A stretch of 64,000 bases of DNA from Clostridia bacterium (GTDB lineage Bacteria > Bacillota > Clostridia > UMGS1810): contig JAFUPN010000035.1 of the NCBI GenBank assembly GCA_017481205.1, positions 31,950 through 95,949 of the forward strand. The letters run 5' to 3'. Below the pieces are notes generated by a model, which searched no databases, was not told where the DNA came from, and saw only the letters and a list, made by a program, of their open reading frames with translations. A program made the position numbers and the translations under genes. Below are positions 32,667 to 41,689 of the stretch, in pieces; the first letter of the stretch is position 1; every line of letters starts with the position of its first letter.

Positions 32667-33989
32667 ATGGAATTATCGACTCTGATTCAGATTATGAAGG
32701 ACGGAGGAATTGTCGGCGCCGGAGGTGCAGGCTTCCCGTCATATGCAAAACTTGATAAAAAAGCAGATACAATAATACTCAACTGCGCAGAGTGCGAGCC
32801 CTTATTCAATCTCCACAGACAGCTTCTTGCAAAATTTGCAAAAGAAATTCTTACAGCTCTGGAAGAAGTGAGAGAGGCTATTGAAGCAGAAAGAGTTATT
32901 ATTGCTGTCAAGCCTACATATACAAATGCTGTTGAAGCAGTAGAATATTATTTACCCGAATTTAAGAATACAACTATATCCCTTCTGCCGGAGATATATC
33001 CCGCAGGAGACGAAATAGTAACTATATATGAAACAACCGGCAGAATTGTAAAGCCGGGCAAGCTCCCTATATCCGAGGGAGTCATCGTATTCAACGTTGA
33101 GACTATGCTTAACACATATTTTGCAGTTGCGCAGAATAAGGGTGTTACCCATAAGTACATCGTTGTGGCAGGTGAGGTTAAAAATCCTGTTATGGTAAAA
33201 GCACCCCTTGGTATGAAATACAAGGATGTTGTAGCTCTTGCCGGAGGTGAAACCATCAAAAATTACGCCTACATAGGCGGAGGTGTTATGACAGGCAACC
33301 TGGTATCGGGCAATGATGTCGTAACCAAAACAAGCAACGCAATTCTTGTTCTTCCCGACAACCACCCTGTGGTTCTCAAAAGAAAGACAAGGACTCAGAT
33401 AAGCATTGCCAGAGCAATGAGTGCTTGCTGTCAGTGCCGCTCATGTACCGATTTGTGCTCGCGAAATCTCCTTGGCTATCCTATAGAGCCTCATAGATTT
33501 ATGAGAGCAGTGTCAAAGGGTATGGACAGTGATACTGCGGCTGTGGTCAACTCAATGTATTGCTCACAGTGTGGAATATGCGAGCTGTATTCCTGCCCTC
33601 AGGATTTGTCACCGAGAACTCTTATCGGAGTGGCAAAGGCCGAGCTCCGCAAAAAGGGTATCAAAATGCCGGAGCCTGTATTTGAGGGAGTACATATAGA
33701 CAGAGATTACAAGAAGGTTCCCATGCACAGACTTATTGGCAGGCTTGGTCTTGCAAAGTATAACATAGGTGCAGAGTTCCTTGAAGAGGAGCCCGCGCCT
33801 GAGGAAGTAAAAATAATGCTCAGTCAGCATATAGGTCCCCCATGCAGTCCCGCGGTTAAGACCGGCGACATTGTTAATGCAGGGGATGCGGTGGCAACAC
33901 CGGGAGATAAGCTGGGAGCAGGCATTCACGCATCAATCGGCGGTCAGGTTACATCTGTGACCGACAGCTATGTGATTATAAAGAGATAG
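32667..33989 (+). CDS. pduS: PduS-type cofactor reductase (RnfC-like, two 4Fe-4S clusters)
   Basis: The 440-aa protein has an RnfC/complex-I 51-kDa-like flavin and NADH domain (GGAGFPSYAKL near 15, NCAECEPLF near 40, a glycine-rich YIGGGVMTGN segment near 205). A ferredoxin domain follows with two clusters, CCQCRSCTDLC (about 257-267) and CSQCGICELYSC (about 300-311), and a C-terminal SLBB-like part. In Pdu systems PduS moves electrons across the shell, possibly with PduT; here it cannot serve B12, so general NAD/flavin redox is likelier. GGAG fixes ATG 32667. The pduT-like gene follows. Confidence 0.9.
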   Translation: MELSTLIQIMKDGGIVGAGGAGFPSYAKLDKKADTIILNCAECEPLFNLHRQLLAKFAKEILTALEEVREAIEAERVIIAVKPTYTNAVEAVEYYLPEFKNTTISLLPEIYPAGDEIVTIYETTGRIVKPGKLPISEGVIVFNVETMLNTYFAVAQNKGVTHKYIVVAGEVKNPVMVKAPLGMKYKDVVALAGGETIKNYAYIGGGVMTGNLVSGNDVVTKTSNAILVLPDNHPVVLKRKTRTQISIARAMSACCQCRSCTDLCSRNLLGYPIEPHRFMRAVSKGMDSDTAAVVNSMYCSQCGICELYSCPQDLSPRTLIGVAKAELRKKGIKMPEPVFEGVHIDRDYKKVPMHRLIGRLGLAKYNIGAEFLEEEPAPEEVKIMLSQHIGPPCSPAVKTGDIVNAGDAVATPGDKLGAGIHASIGGQVTSVTDSYVIIKR

Positions 33990-34004
33990 GAGTGATTGAA
34001 ACTA

Positions 34005-34553
34005 ATGTCTAAAGCAATAGCTATGGTAGAATATGCAACAGTTGCAACCGGTATTCAGGCGGCAGATACAATGGTAAAAACTGCCGAGGTAGAGTTATTG
34101 GAGGCAGAGGTTGTATGTCCCGGTAAATATATAGTGTTAATCAGCGGAGAGCTTAGTGCAGTAAGAGCCGCTGTTGATAACAGCAAGACTCAGCATCCCG
34201 GAAAGCTTATTGACAGCTTTGTACTGGGTAATCCCCATGAGTCAATTTTCCCTGCAATATACGGAACCACTGAGATAGAAAATCCCAGAGCTCTCGGTGT
34301 TGTGGAGACATACTCTGCAGCATCCATAATAGTTGCAGCAGATATTGCCGCAAAAACATCACTTGTAGACCTTATTGAGCTTCGTATAGCCAAGGGTATG
34401 TGCGGTAAATCATACATGCTTATGACAGGCGAGGTCGCTTCTGTTCAAGCGGCAGTGGACAAGGTTAAAGAGGATATAAAAGAAACCTCTATGTTCCTTG
34501 ACAGCTCTGTTATAGCAAATCCCGACATGAAAATGTGGAAAACAATCCTTTGA
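34005..34553 (+). CDS. pduT: BMC-T shell protein, PduT-like (Fe-S pore candidate)
   Basis: The 182-aa protein has two BMC domains in tandem and forms a pseudohexameric trimer. The first domain includes EVVCPGKY, where the Cys matches the PduT residue (Cys38) that holds a 4Fe-4S cluster at the pore. This fits its position directly after pduS, an electron-transfer partner. MSKAIAMVEYATVATG aligns with the N-terminus of known PduT, so I start at ATG 34005 although AGGAG is 12 bases upstream; TTG 33996 is the alternative. Confidence 0.9.
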   Translation: MSKAIAMVEYATVATGIQAADTMVKTAEVELLEAEVVCPGKYIVLISGELSAVRAAVDNSKTQHPGKLIDSFVLGNPHESIFPAIYGTTEIENPRALGVVETYSAASIIVAADIAAKTSLVDLIELRIAKGMCGKSYMLMTGEVASVQAAVDKVKEDIKETSMFLDSSVIANPDMKMWKTIL

Positions 34554-34619
34554 TGTGTAGGATTGTGTTAATAAAAAATATCCTTACTGTATAGAAATAC
34601 AAGAAAATGAGGTGTAAAT

Positions 34620-36014
34620 ATGGACGAACAGTATATCAGCCAGTTGGTTGAAAAAGTTATCAAAGCTATAGACTCAGGCTCCGTAGGTGGTTCTGTCGGT
34701 GCACAGAAGGGTGTGTTCGACTCAATGACAGATGCGCTTGAGGCTGTACAGAATGCATACAAGCAGTACAGAAAATACACTGTGGCTCAGAGAGAGGAAA
34801 TGATTTCAAATATCCGTAAGCTCACTCTCAAGGAAGCCGATATCATGGCAAAGCTCGGTGTTGAAGAGACTGGCATGGGCAGAGTTGAGGACAAAATCAT
34901 CAAGCATCAGCTTGTTGCAAACAAGACTCCCGGTACAGAGGACCTTGAACCCAAGGCAATAACCGGTGATGACGGTCTCACTCTTATCGAAATGGCTCCA
35001 TACGGAGTTATCGGAAGTATAACACCTTCCACCAACCCTTCAGAAACAGTTATCTGTAATTCAATAGGTATGATAGCGGGCGGAAATGCAGTAGTATTTA
35101 ACCCTCATCCCAATGCATGCAAGGTTGCAAACTATGCTGTAGACCTTGTAAACCGTGCAATCCTTGAGGCAGGTGGACCCGAAAACCTTGTTGTTTCCGT
35201 TAAGCAGCCCACCATGGAAACCTCAAAGCAGATGATGGAATGTCCTGCAGTTAAAATGCTTGTTGCTACCGGCGGTCCCGGAGTTGTACGTACGCTTCTT
35301 TCCTCCGGCAAAAAGGCTATCGGCGCAGGCGCAGGTAATCCTCCTGTAATTGTTGACGATACTGCAAATATAGCAAAGGCTGCAAAGGATATTGTTGCAG
35401 GCGCAAGCTTTGACAACAACCTTCCATGTATTGCAGAAAAAGAGTGCTTTGCATTTAATTCTATTGCAGATGAGCTTATCGCTCAGATGACAAAGAATGG
35501 TGCATATCTTGTTTCAAAAGAACAGAGAGACCGTATCATGGATTTCTGCCTTATCAACAAAGACGGCAAATACGGCATTAACAAAAAATGGGTAGGTAAG
35601 GACGCACGCCTTTTCCTTAAGGAAATCGGCATTGATGCAGACCCCAGACTCATTATTTGTGAAGCAGACGAAATGCATCCCTTTGTACAGGTTGAAATGA
35701 TGATGCCCGTACTTCCTATTGTAAGAGTTAATAATATCGATGAAGCAATCGAAATGGCTGTAAAGGCTGAGCATGGCTGCAGACATTCTGCACATATTCA
35801 CTCGGTTAATGTAGAAAGACTCACAAGATTTGCCCGTGAGGTAGAAACTACAATTTTTGTTAAGAATGCTCCTTCCTATGCAGGTATCGGCGCAGGTGGC
35901 GAAGGTCACACAACCTTTACCATTGCAGGACCCACAGGTGAGGGTATAACCAGTGCAAAATCCTTTACAAGACAGAGAAGATGTGTTCTGGCAGAAGGCT
36001 TCCATATTGTATAA
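34620..36014 (+). CDS. pduP: CoA-acylating propionaldehyde dehydrogenase with N-terminal encapsulation peptide
   Basis: The enzyme oxidises propionaldehyde to propionyl-CoA with NAD+. The 464-aa protein starts with an amphipathic helix (YISQLVEKVIKAI) plus a Gly/Ser linker, the classic PduP targeting peptide. An aldehyde dehydrogenase domain follows with catalytic Cys270 in NNLPCIAEK, a GAGAGNPPV segment near 237 and a glycine-rich TGGPGVV near 222. Length and motifs fit the PduP/EutE group. GAGGTG precedes ATG 34620. Confidence 0.93.
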   Translation: MDEQYISQLVEKVIKAIDSGSVGGSVGAQKGVFDSMTDALEAVQNAYKQYRKYTVAQREEMISNIRKLTLKEADIMAKLGVEETGMGRVEDKIIKHQLVANKTPGTEDLEPKAITGDDGLTLIEMAPYGVIGSITPSTNPSETVICNSIGMIAGGNAVVFNPHPNACKVANYAVDLVNRAILEAGGPENLVVSVKQPTMETSKQMMECPAVKMLVATGGPGVVRTLLSSGKKAIGAGAGNPPVIVDDTANIAKAAKDIVAGASFDNNLPCIAEKECFAFNSIADELIAQMTKNGAYLVSKEQRDRIMDFCLINKDGKYGINKKWVGKDARLFLKEIGIDADPRLIICEADEMHPFVQVEMMMPVLPIVRVNNIDEAIEMAVKAEHGCRHSAHIHSVNVERLTRFAREVETTIFVKNAPSYAGIGAGGEGHTTFTIAGPTGEGITSAKSFTRQRRCVLAEGFHIV

Positions 36015-36100
36015 TAATATTTGACATTGAGGCTTGTATTTAAGCAGAGCGCTTTACAGTGCAAGTATTTTTACAAGTCGTACAGAAAGGAAAGAAACCT

Positions 36101-36733
36101 ATGAGAGCATTAGGTATGATGGAGGTCTACGGATTTCCCACAGTGGTTGCCGCGGCCGATGCCGCTGCAAAGGCTGCAGACGTAAAGATAATCGCTTTTG
36201 ACAGAAACAGACCCTTCGGTAAGTTTCCGGTGCCGCTTATTATGCAGTTAAAGCTTGAGGGAAATGTTGCTGCAGTGCGTGCTGCTATGGATGCTGCAAG
36301 CGAATATGCAAAATCCGTGGACAAATACATAGTATCCCATGTTATCCCAAATCCCGGCGAGGGAGTTGAAAAGCTTGCATATAAGCTGGATATAAATAAG
36401 GATAAATTCAACAAAAAGCTCCCAAAAAATTTCCTTGTAGGAGAGGAGCCTGTTGTTGAAAACAGGTCTGCTATAGGACTTCTTGAGATAGACGGTCTTG
36501 TAGCGTCAATCGAAGGTCTTGACGCAATGGTTAAGGCTGCCGATGTGAGAATTGTTCATACAGAAAAAAGACTTGGCGGACGCCTTGTTACCTGTGTTGT
36601 TGCCGGAAGTGTGTCGGCGGTTACCGCTGCAGTTGAAGCAGGCAAAAATGCCGGCGGTACTCTCGGCAAGGTATACGGAGATGTTGTTATCCCCAATCCT
36701 CACGACGAAGTACTTAAATTTTTTGATATTTAA
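36101..36733 (+). CDS. BMC-T tandem-domain shell protein
   Basis: The 210-aa protein holds two non-permuted BMC domains (RALGMMEVYGFPTVVAAADA at the start and SAIGLLEIDGLVASIEGLDA near residue 126), joined by about 20 residues rich in Lys and Asn. It should form a trimer with a larger pore for substrates or cofactors. It lacks the PduT-type Cys. ATG 36101 follows AAAGGAAAG. It differs from PduB, which is permuted and usually longer. It lies between pduP and pduL. Confidence 0.88.
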   Translation: MRALGMMEVYGFPTVVAAADAAAKAADVKIIAFDRNRPFGKFPVPLIMQLKLEGNVAAVRAAMDAASEYAKSVDKYIVSHVIPNPGEGVEKLAYKLDINKDKFNKKLPKNFLVGEEPVVENRSAIGLLEIDGLVASIEGLDAMVKAADVRIVHTEKRLGGRLVTCVVAGSVSAVTAAVEAGKNAGGTLGKVYGDVVIPNPHDEVLKFFDI

Positions 36734-36855
36734 TTTTATCCGGGCGTGCTTACTTTTTATAAAAAAGTTTGTGCGCGCCGGTTTCGACGACTCATCTGCC
36801 CGGGTGAGTCTGTGTTGCTATATTCATATATGGGCAGAAAGGCTGTGACATCATA

Positions 36856-37503
36856 ATGATAGATGAAGCTAAGCTTAAAGATACTATAGCTCAGGTTCTC
36901 CAAAGCATGAAGCCTGCCATGGCAGAGGCCGACGGCGAAATTAAGGTTGGTGTGTCTCAGAGGCATATTCATCTTTCCAGAGAGCATGTAGATATTCTCT
37001 TTGGCAAGGGCTATGAGCTTACTGTAAAAAAATATCTGATGGGCAGAGAGTTTGCATCCGAGGAGGTTGTAACTCTGGTAGGTCCTTCACTTAAGTCTAT
37101 ACAAAATGTGCGTGTTCTTGGTCCTGTAAGAAAGAATACTCAGGTTGAGATTTCCCGCACAGATACATTTGTCCTCAAGGTATCTCCTCCGGTGAGACCT
37201 TCGGGCGAGGTTGAAGGCAGTGAAAAAATCGTTATTGTAGGTCCCAAGGGATGCGTATATCTCAAGGAAGGCGTAATCATTGCCAACAGACATATACATC
37301 TTACCCCCGAGTATGCTGCAAAGCACGGCATCAAGGATAACGACTATGTTGATGTAGAGGTGGAGGGCACAGAAAAGCCCACCCGCTTTAACGGAGTGCA
37401 GGTAAGAGTAAGAGAAGATTTTAATGTAGAAATGCATATAGATACCGATGACGCTAATTCATGCGGACTCAAGAGCGGTATGAGGGTCAGAATCATAAAA
37501 TGA
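36856..37503 (+). CDS. pduL: Phosphotransacylase PduL with N-terminal encapsulation peptide
   Basis: PduL converts propionyl-CoA and phosphate to propionyl phosphate, recycling CoA inside the compartment. The 215-aa protein has two PduL beta-barrel repeats, each with the Zn-binding motif: QRHIHLSREH (about 36-45) and NRHIHLTPEY (about 142-151). An N-terminal amphipathic helix (KLKDTIAQVLQSM) precedes them. The ribosome site is weak, AAAGG about 13 bases before the ATG. The 120-base gap upstream holds a GACTCA/TGAGTC hairpin (36789-36810). No propionate kinase gene is visible nearby. Confidence 0.94.
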   Translation: MIDEAKLKDTIAQVLQSMKPAMAEADGEIKVGVSQRHIHLSREHVDILFGKGYELTVKKYLMGREFASEEVVTLVGPSLKSIQNVRVLGPVRKNTQVEISRTDTFVLKVSPPVRPSGEVEGSEKIVIVGPKGCVYLKEGVIIANRHIHLTPEYAAKHGIKDNDYVDVEVEGTEKPTRFNGVQVRVREDFNVEMHIDTDDANSCGLKSGMRVRIIK

Positions 37504-37518
37504 TAAGAAGGTGACAGT

Positions 37519-38280
37519 GTGTTTGCACTTGAACGACAGAAGAAGATACTGGATACCCTCAGCCGTGACGGCTCTGTTTTTGTCAGCAAGCTGAGCAGTG
37601 AGCTTGGAGTTACCGAGGAGACCATCCGACGTGACCTTGAAAAGCTGGAAAAGCAGGAGAGCCTTCGCAGAACCCATGGCGGAGCGGTGCCCATTGACGA
37701 AACCACATATGAGCTGAGCCTTGAAAAGCGCAAGAGCACAAATGTAGATACTAAAAAGCGCCTGGCAAAAAAGGCTGCGGAATATGTTGTTTCCGGTGAT
37801 ACAATCTTCCTTGACGCTTCTACCACCACGTTTTTTATGGCAAAGGAAATCAAGCATAAAAAAAACGTGACCGTTATTACAAATTCAATCAGAGTATTAA
37901 GCGAGCTTGCGGGAGTGGACGGCATAAAGGTTATTGCTGTTGGCGGTGTTGCCGGCAAAAATCAGTCCTTCGTTGGCTACCATGCGGAAAAGTCTATTGA
38001 AGATAACTATTTTGCTAACAAGATGTTTTTCTCAAGCAAGGGTGTAACCCCTGAGGCAGGCATACTTGAGAGTAACGAAGAGGAATGCGGTATCAAGCAG
38101 AAGATGATAGGTAATTCAAACAAAAGATATTATCTTTGCGATAAAACCAAAATCGGCAGAGTGGGCTTTGTTAAGCTGGCAGATTTTGCAACGGTTAATG
38201 CTTTTATAACCGATACGGAGCTTGACGAAATTCTTGAAGCAAAGCTTGTTGAAAGCGATGCCGAAGTAATTAAAATATAA
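37519..38280 (+). CDS. DeoR family transcriptional regulator
   Basis: The 253-aa protein has a DeoR helix-turn-helix at residues 5-55 (RQKKILDTLSRDGSVFVSKL, then VTEETIRRDLEKLE and the RTHGGA signature). It is followed by a sugar-phosphate sensor domain with ASTTTFFMAK and a closing DKTKIGRVGF segment. It probably represses the microcompartment and deoxysugar genes and responds to a phosphorylated intermediate such as fuculose or rhamnulose phosphate. The start is GTG 37519 preceded by AAGGTGA. It sits between pduL and the rhamnulokinase gene. Confidence 0.9.
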   Translation: MFALERQKKILDTLSRDGSVFVSKLSSELGVTEETIRRDLEKLEKQESLRRTHGGAVPIDETTYELSLEKRKSTNVDTKKRLAKKAAEYVVSGDTIFLDASTTTFFMAKEIKHKKNVTVITNSIRVLSELAGVDGIKVIAVGGVAGKNQSFVGYHAEKSIEDNYFANKMFFSSKGVTPEAGILESNEEECGIKQKMIGNSNKRYYLCDKTKIGRVGFVKLADFATVNAFITDTELDEILEAKLVESDAEVIKI

Positions 38281-38392
38281 TGTGTCTGGGTAAATTCAGA
38301 CGGGCTAATAGTGAAAAGTGAAGATGTATGAAGCAAAATACTGCTTACTTTGATTTTATATCATGAGCTATGCGAAAGGAATGACTATATTT

Positions 38393-39859
38393 ATGAAGAA
38401 AGTACTGGCATTTGACCTTGGTGCTTCCAGCGGTAGAGGTATAATTGCTACCCTCGACGGCGGCAAAATCACCCTTAACGAAATCCACCGTTTTGAAAAC
38501 AACGGTGTTAATGTAAGAGGTACACTTTATTGGGATATTATTTATCTTTTCAATCAGATAAAGCAGGGTATTGTTAATGCAAGACTTGCAGGTGGCTTTG
38601 ACTGTATCGGTATTGACACATGGGGTGTTGACTTTGGTATAGTTGATGAAAACGGAGACTTGGTTACCAATCCTGTACACTACAGAGATACGAGAACAGA
38701 CGATATCCCCGAAGAGCTTTTTGAAGAAATTTCAAAAGACGATGTGTATGACAGAACAGGTATTCAGATTATCAGCTTCAATACTCTGTTTCAGATGTAC
38801 TACATGGCAAAATATAAGAAGAAAACTCTGTCTCTGGCAGACAAGATGCTTTTTATCCCCGATCTGCTCAACTATTTTCTCACAGGTGAAAAGAAAATTG
38901 AGTACACCATAGCATCAACTTCACAGATGATTAATCCCTATACCAGGGACTGGGATAAGGAAATGCTGGAAAAGCTGGATATCCCCACAGAGCTTCTGTG
39001 TGATATAGTTATGCCAGGCACAATCTTAGGCAAGGTTTCAGACGATATCTGTCAGGAGCTTTCTATTGATGCTACAGATGTTGTTGCGGTTGGTTCTCAC
39101 GATACTGCTTCTGCAGTTGTAAGCGTGCCCACCACTGACGATGACTTTGTATACATCAGCTGCGGTACATGGTCTCTGTTCGGTACAGAGCTTGACGAGC
39201 CTCTTATCTGTCCCGAAGGTCTTGCATCTTCATATACAAATGAGGGCGGCTATGACGGTAAGATAAGATTTTTGACCAATATAATGGGTCTGTGGCTCAT
39301 TCAGGAAGCAAGAAGAACCTGGAAAAAGCAGGGCAACGAGCTCAGCTTCCCCGAGCTGGTTCAGGCGGCAGAGTCATGCGAGCCCTTCAAGTGCTTTGTA
39401 GACCCTGATTATCCCGAATTCGGCAAGCCCGGCGATATGCCAGGCAAGATTCAGAGATACTGCGAAGCAACAGGTCAGTATGTACCTCAGACAATAGGTG
39501 AGATTGCAAGATGTATTTATGAGAGCCTTGCACTTAAGTACAGATATGCTTTTGACAATCTCAAGAGCATTACAAATAAAGAGTACAAGAGCATCAACAT
39601 CCTTGGCGGCGGTGCCAATGCGGCAAACCTCTGTCAGATGACGGCAAATGCCTGCGGAGTAACCGTAAATGCAGGTCCTGTTGAGGCAACAGCTCTGGGC
39701 AACATCGCTGTACAGCTTATTGCAAAAGGTGAGATTGCCGATATTAAGGAAGCAAGAGCAATTATCAGAGAATCCTTTGATATTCAGTCCTATGAGCCCA
39801 AGGATTCGGCTGCATGGGATAAGGCTTATGCTGAGTTTAAGAAGATTATAGAAAAATAA
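38393..39859 (+). CDS. rhaB: Rhamnulokinase (FGGY sugar kinase)
   Basis: The kinase phosphorylates L-rhamnulose (or L-fuculose) at C1, giving the aldolase substrate. The 488-aa protein has the N-terminal phosphate loop FDLGASSGRG (about 6-15), GIDTWGVDFG near 66, the NPVHYRDTRT motif near 90, SCGTWSLFG near 258 and the adenosine-binding LGGGANA near 405. These fit RhaB better than fuculokinase or glycerol kinase. ATG 38393 is 12 bases after AAAGGA; ATG 38381 directly abuts that site. It closes the locus. The matching isomerase is not in the window. Confidence 0.9.
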   Translation: MKKVLAFDLGASSGRGIIATLDGGKITLNEIHRFENNGVNVRGTLYWDIIYLFNQIKQGIVNARLAGGFDCIGIDTWGVDFGIVDENGDLVTNPVHYRDTRTDDIPEELFEEISKDDVYDRTGIQIISFNTLFQMYYMAKYKKKTLSLADKMLFIPDLLNYFLTGEKKIEYTIASTSQMINPYTRDWDKEMLEKLDIPTELLCDIVMPGTILGKVSDDICQELSIDATDVVAVGSHDTASAVVSVPTTDDDFVYISCGTWSLFGTELDEPLICPEGLASSYTNEGGYDGKIRFLTNIMGLWLIQEARRTWKKQGNELSFPELVQAAESCEPFKCFVDPDYPEFGKPGDMPGKIQRYCEATGQYVPQTIGEIARCIYESLALKYRYAFDNLKSITNKEYKSINILGGGANAANLCQMTANACGVTVNAGPVEATALGNIAVQLIAKGEIADIKEARAIIRESFDIQSYEPKDSAAWDKAYAEFKKIIEK

Positions 39860-40006
39860 TTTTTATATAAAAGCGTGTATCACAAAACTGTTGTTTTTGA
39901 AATGTGCGCTTTTTTGGATTTATTTAAAAATAAAATCAATTGATATGCAACCTTTCAGTTTTTTAAAAGGTATTATGTATGAGGAAGAGTAAAGGAGGTA
40001 TATGCA

Positions 40007-41500
40007 ATGAAAAAACAATTGTTAATTATCTTATCGACTATTATGCTGCTTGCAATGCCTGCAGTATTTGCACAAACGAATACTGCCCAATATGCAGACA
40101 GTGAACTTACCGTTTATCTTGACGGAGCGTACGTTGATGTAAACAATCTTATGATTGATGGAACAGAGTATCTGCCGATTAAGGAATTGTGCAGGCTTTT
40201 GGGTTATAATATTGCAGAGTTGTCGGATAACACATATGAGATTACAGAAGGAGAAAACTGCAAAAATTCTGAAGGTACGGTCAAAAGTGTGAGGTTTACA
40301 CTTGGTGAGGATTATGTTACAAATTACTCAAAGGATGGCAATTATGAGAATAAAATTGAGCAGTTTCCTTCTGCTCCAATCACCGTACAAATCAATGACG
40401 AAATCTATATCTCTTCTTATTATTTCGGAAGGATGCTTGAGATAAAGACAAGATTTACCGAAGATGACAAAATTGCACTTATAACTTTAAATGAGCAAAA
40501 TCGTCAGATGGCAAATGCACCGGTATACAGAGGTTATCTGTATGTAAAAAATCATGATGATAAGCTTGAGTTAGAAGTTGACAACAAGGAACTGACTTTT
40601 ACCGACAAGCCTTTTATTGATTCAGCCGGAAGAACTCAGGTTCCCGTAAGAGAGTTTTGCGAACAGCTCAATGCGAGTGTTATGTGGAATGAAGAATCAA
40701 AAACTGTGGGAGTTTCTACTGTGCCTCCTGATTTGGATAAATCAAATGGAGGAAGTGCCGGAGGTGCAAGCTTTTGGTTTACTATAGGAGAAAAGCAGTA
40801 TCGCATAAATGGTACATACTACGAAATGGATACCGAGGCTCAGATTATAAATGACAGAACATATGTGCCTCTCCGATACCTTGCAGAAGCAATGAAATAT
40901 TATGTTGCATATAACCCGGGCAGTCCGGCGCAGCTTGACATTGGCTACGGATACACGGTTCTTAATTCCTATTTAGGAAAAGACAAAGAATTTGTGTTTG
41001 ATGAAATGGATATTGACGAAAGCTATATGCTGAAATCCGATGACGAGAGCTACCCTATCAGAGAGCATGAGGTAGGTAATATGTATATCGTAAAAAACGG
41101 TTATAAAAAGGCGCATGTTGTTTTAGAATTTTACAACAACATACTTTGTGCATTTCAATATGTTTTTAAAACCGAGGGTGAAGCATTTAACGAAGCAATT
41201 AATATCAACGATTATTTTATAAGGCTATACGGTGAGCCTGCTACCTATCCCGGCGTGGGAAAAACCATCAGCGGAATTGGAGCTGACGAAAGTCAATTCA
41301 ACGAGGAGGTTTGCAGCTATTATGATGAGTGGAATGCAGAAGCATCTTCTGAGACCGTTGAAGCACTGCTTGGCGATGTGGATAATGCCCTTATGAAAAT
41401 GCTTAAACTGGATATTAATCCCAGAATGTCGGTGGTGAGGGTCAATTATACTAAGGATGTGAATTTTCATAACAAAAGTGTATTGAAAATTATGGATTAA
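40007..41500 (+). CDS. Secreted protein with copper amine oxidase N-terminal-like (stalk) domains
   Basis: The 497-aa protein has a signal peptide (MKKQLLIILS then a Leu/Met-rich core, cleavage near VFA-Q at residue 22). At least three stretches of the Cu-amine-oxidase-N type follow: VTVYLDGAYVDV...YLPIKELCRLL-like (about 30-65), FIDSAGRTQVPVREFCEQLNA (about 203) and IINDRTYVPLRYLAEAM (about 283). In Firmicutes such domains are substrate-independent wall or stalk modules. The C-terminal 170 residues are unlike anything I recognise. AAAGGAGG precedes the ATG. It is monocistronic with a terminator downstream. Confidence 0.8.
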   Translation: MKKQLLIILSTIMLLAMPAVFAQTNTAQYADSELTVYLDGAYVDVNNLMIDGTEYLPIKELCRLLGYNIAELSDNTYEITEGENCKNSEGTVKSVRFTLGEDYVTNYSKDGNYENKIEQFPSAPITVQINDEIYISSYYFGRMLEIKTRFTEDDKIALITLNEQNRQMANAPVYRGYLYVKNHDDKLELEVDNKELTFTDKPFIDSAGRTQVPVREFCEQLNASVMWNEESKTVGVSTVPPDLDKSNGGSAGGASFWFTIGEKQYRINGTYYEMDTEAQIINDRTYVPLRYLAEAMKYYVAYNPGSPAQLDIGYGYTVLNSYLGKDKEFVFDEMDIDESYMLKSDDESYPIREHEVGNMYIVKNGYKKAHVVLEFYNNILCAFQYVFKTEGEAFNEAININDYFIRLYGEPATYPGVGKTISGIGADESQFNEEVCSYYDEWNAEASSETVEALLGDVDNALMKMLKLDINPRMSVVRVNYTKDVNFHNKSVLKIMD

Positions 41501-41594
41501 GACAATGTGTTTGCCCGTATGTATGAAATTACGTCAGCTTTGGGTGAGGGAAGTATTAAGATTGCTAAGGTAAAACAATAACCCGTATAATAAA

Positions 41595-41632
41595 CCAACG
41601 GCATACTGTAGATTCGAGCGGTATGCCGTTGG
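41595..41632. terminator. Bidirectional terminator between the stalk protein and argF
   Basis: CCAACGGCATAC (41595-41606) pairs perfectly with GTATGCCGTTGG (41621-41632). T-rich sequence follows on both strands. Confidence 0.8.
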
Positions 41633-41689
41633 CTTATTATTGTAATTTTTATTGGTATATAAAAAATTCTCGTTCCGTTAATTGATTTG

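Noticed and set aside
39869..39915. Possible terminator after rhaB (AAAAGCG...CGCTTTTTT)
   Set aside because: The stem is only about seven pairs with a loop near 30 bases, so it is too weak to list.
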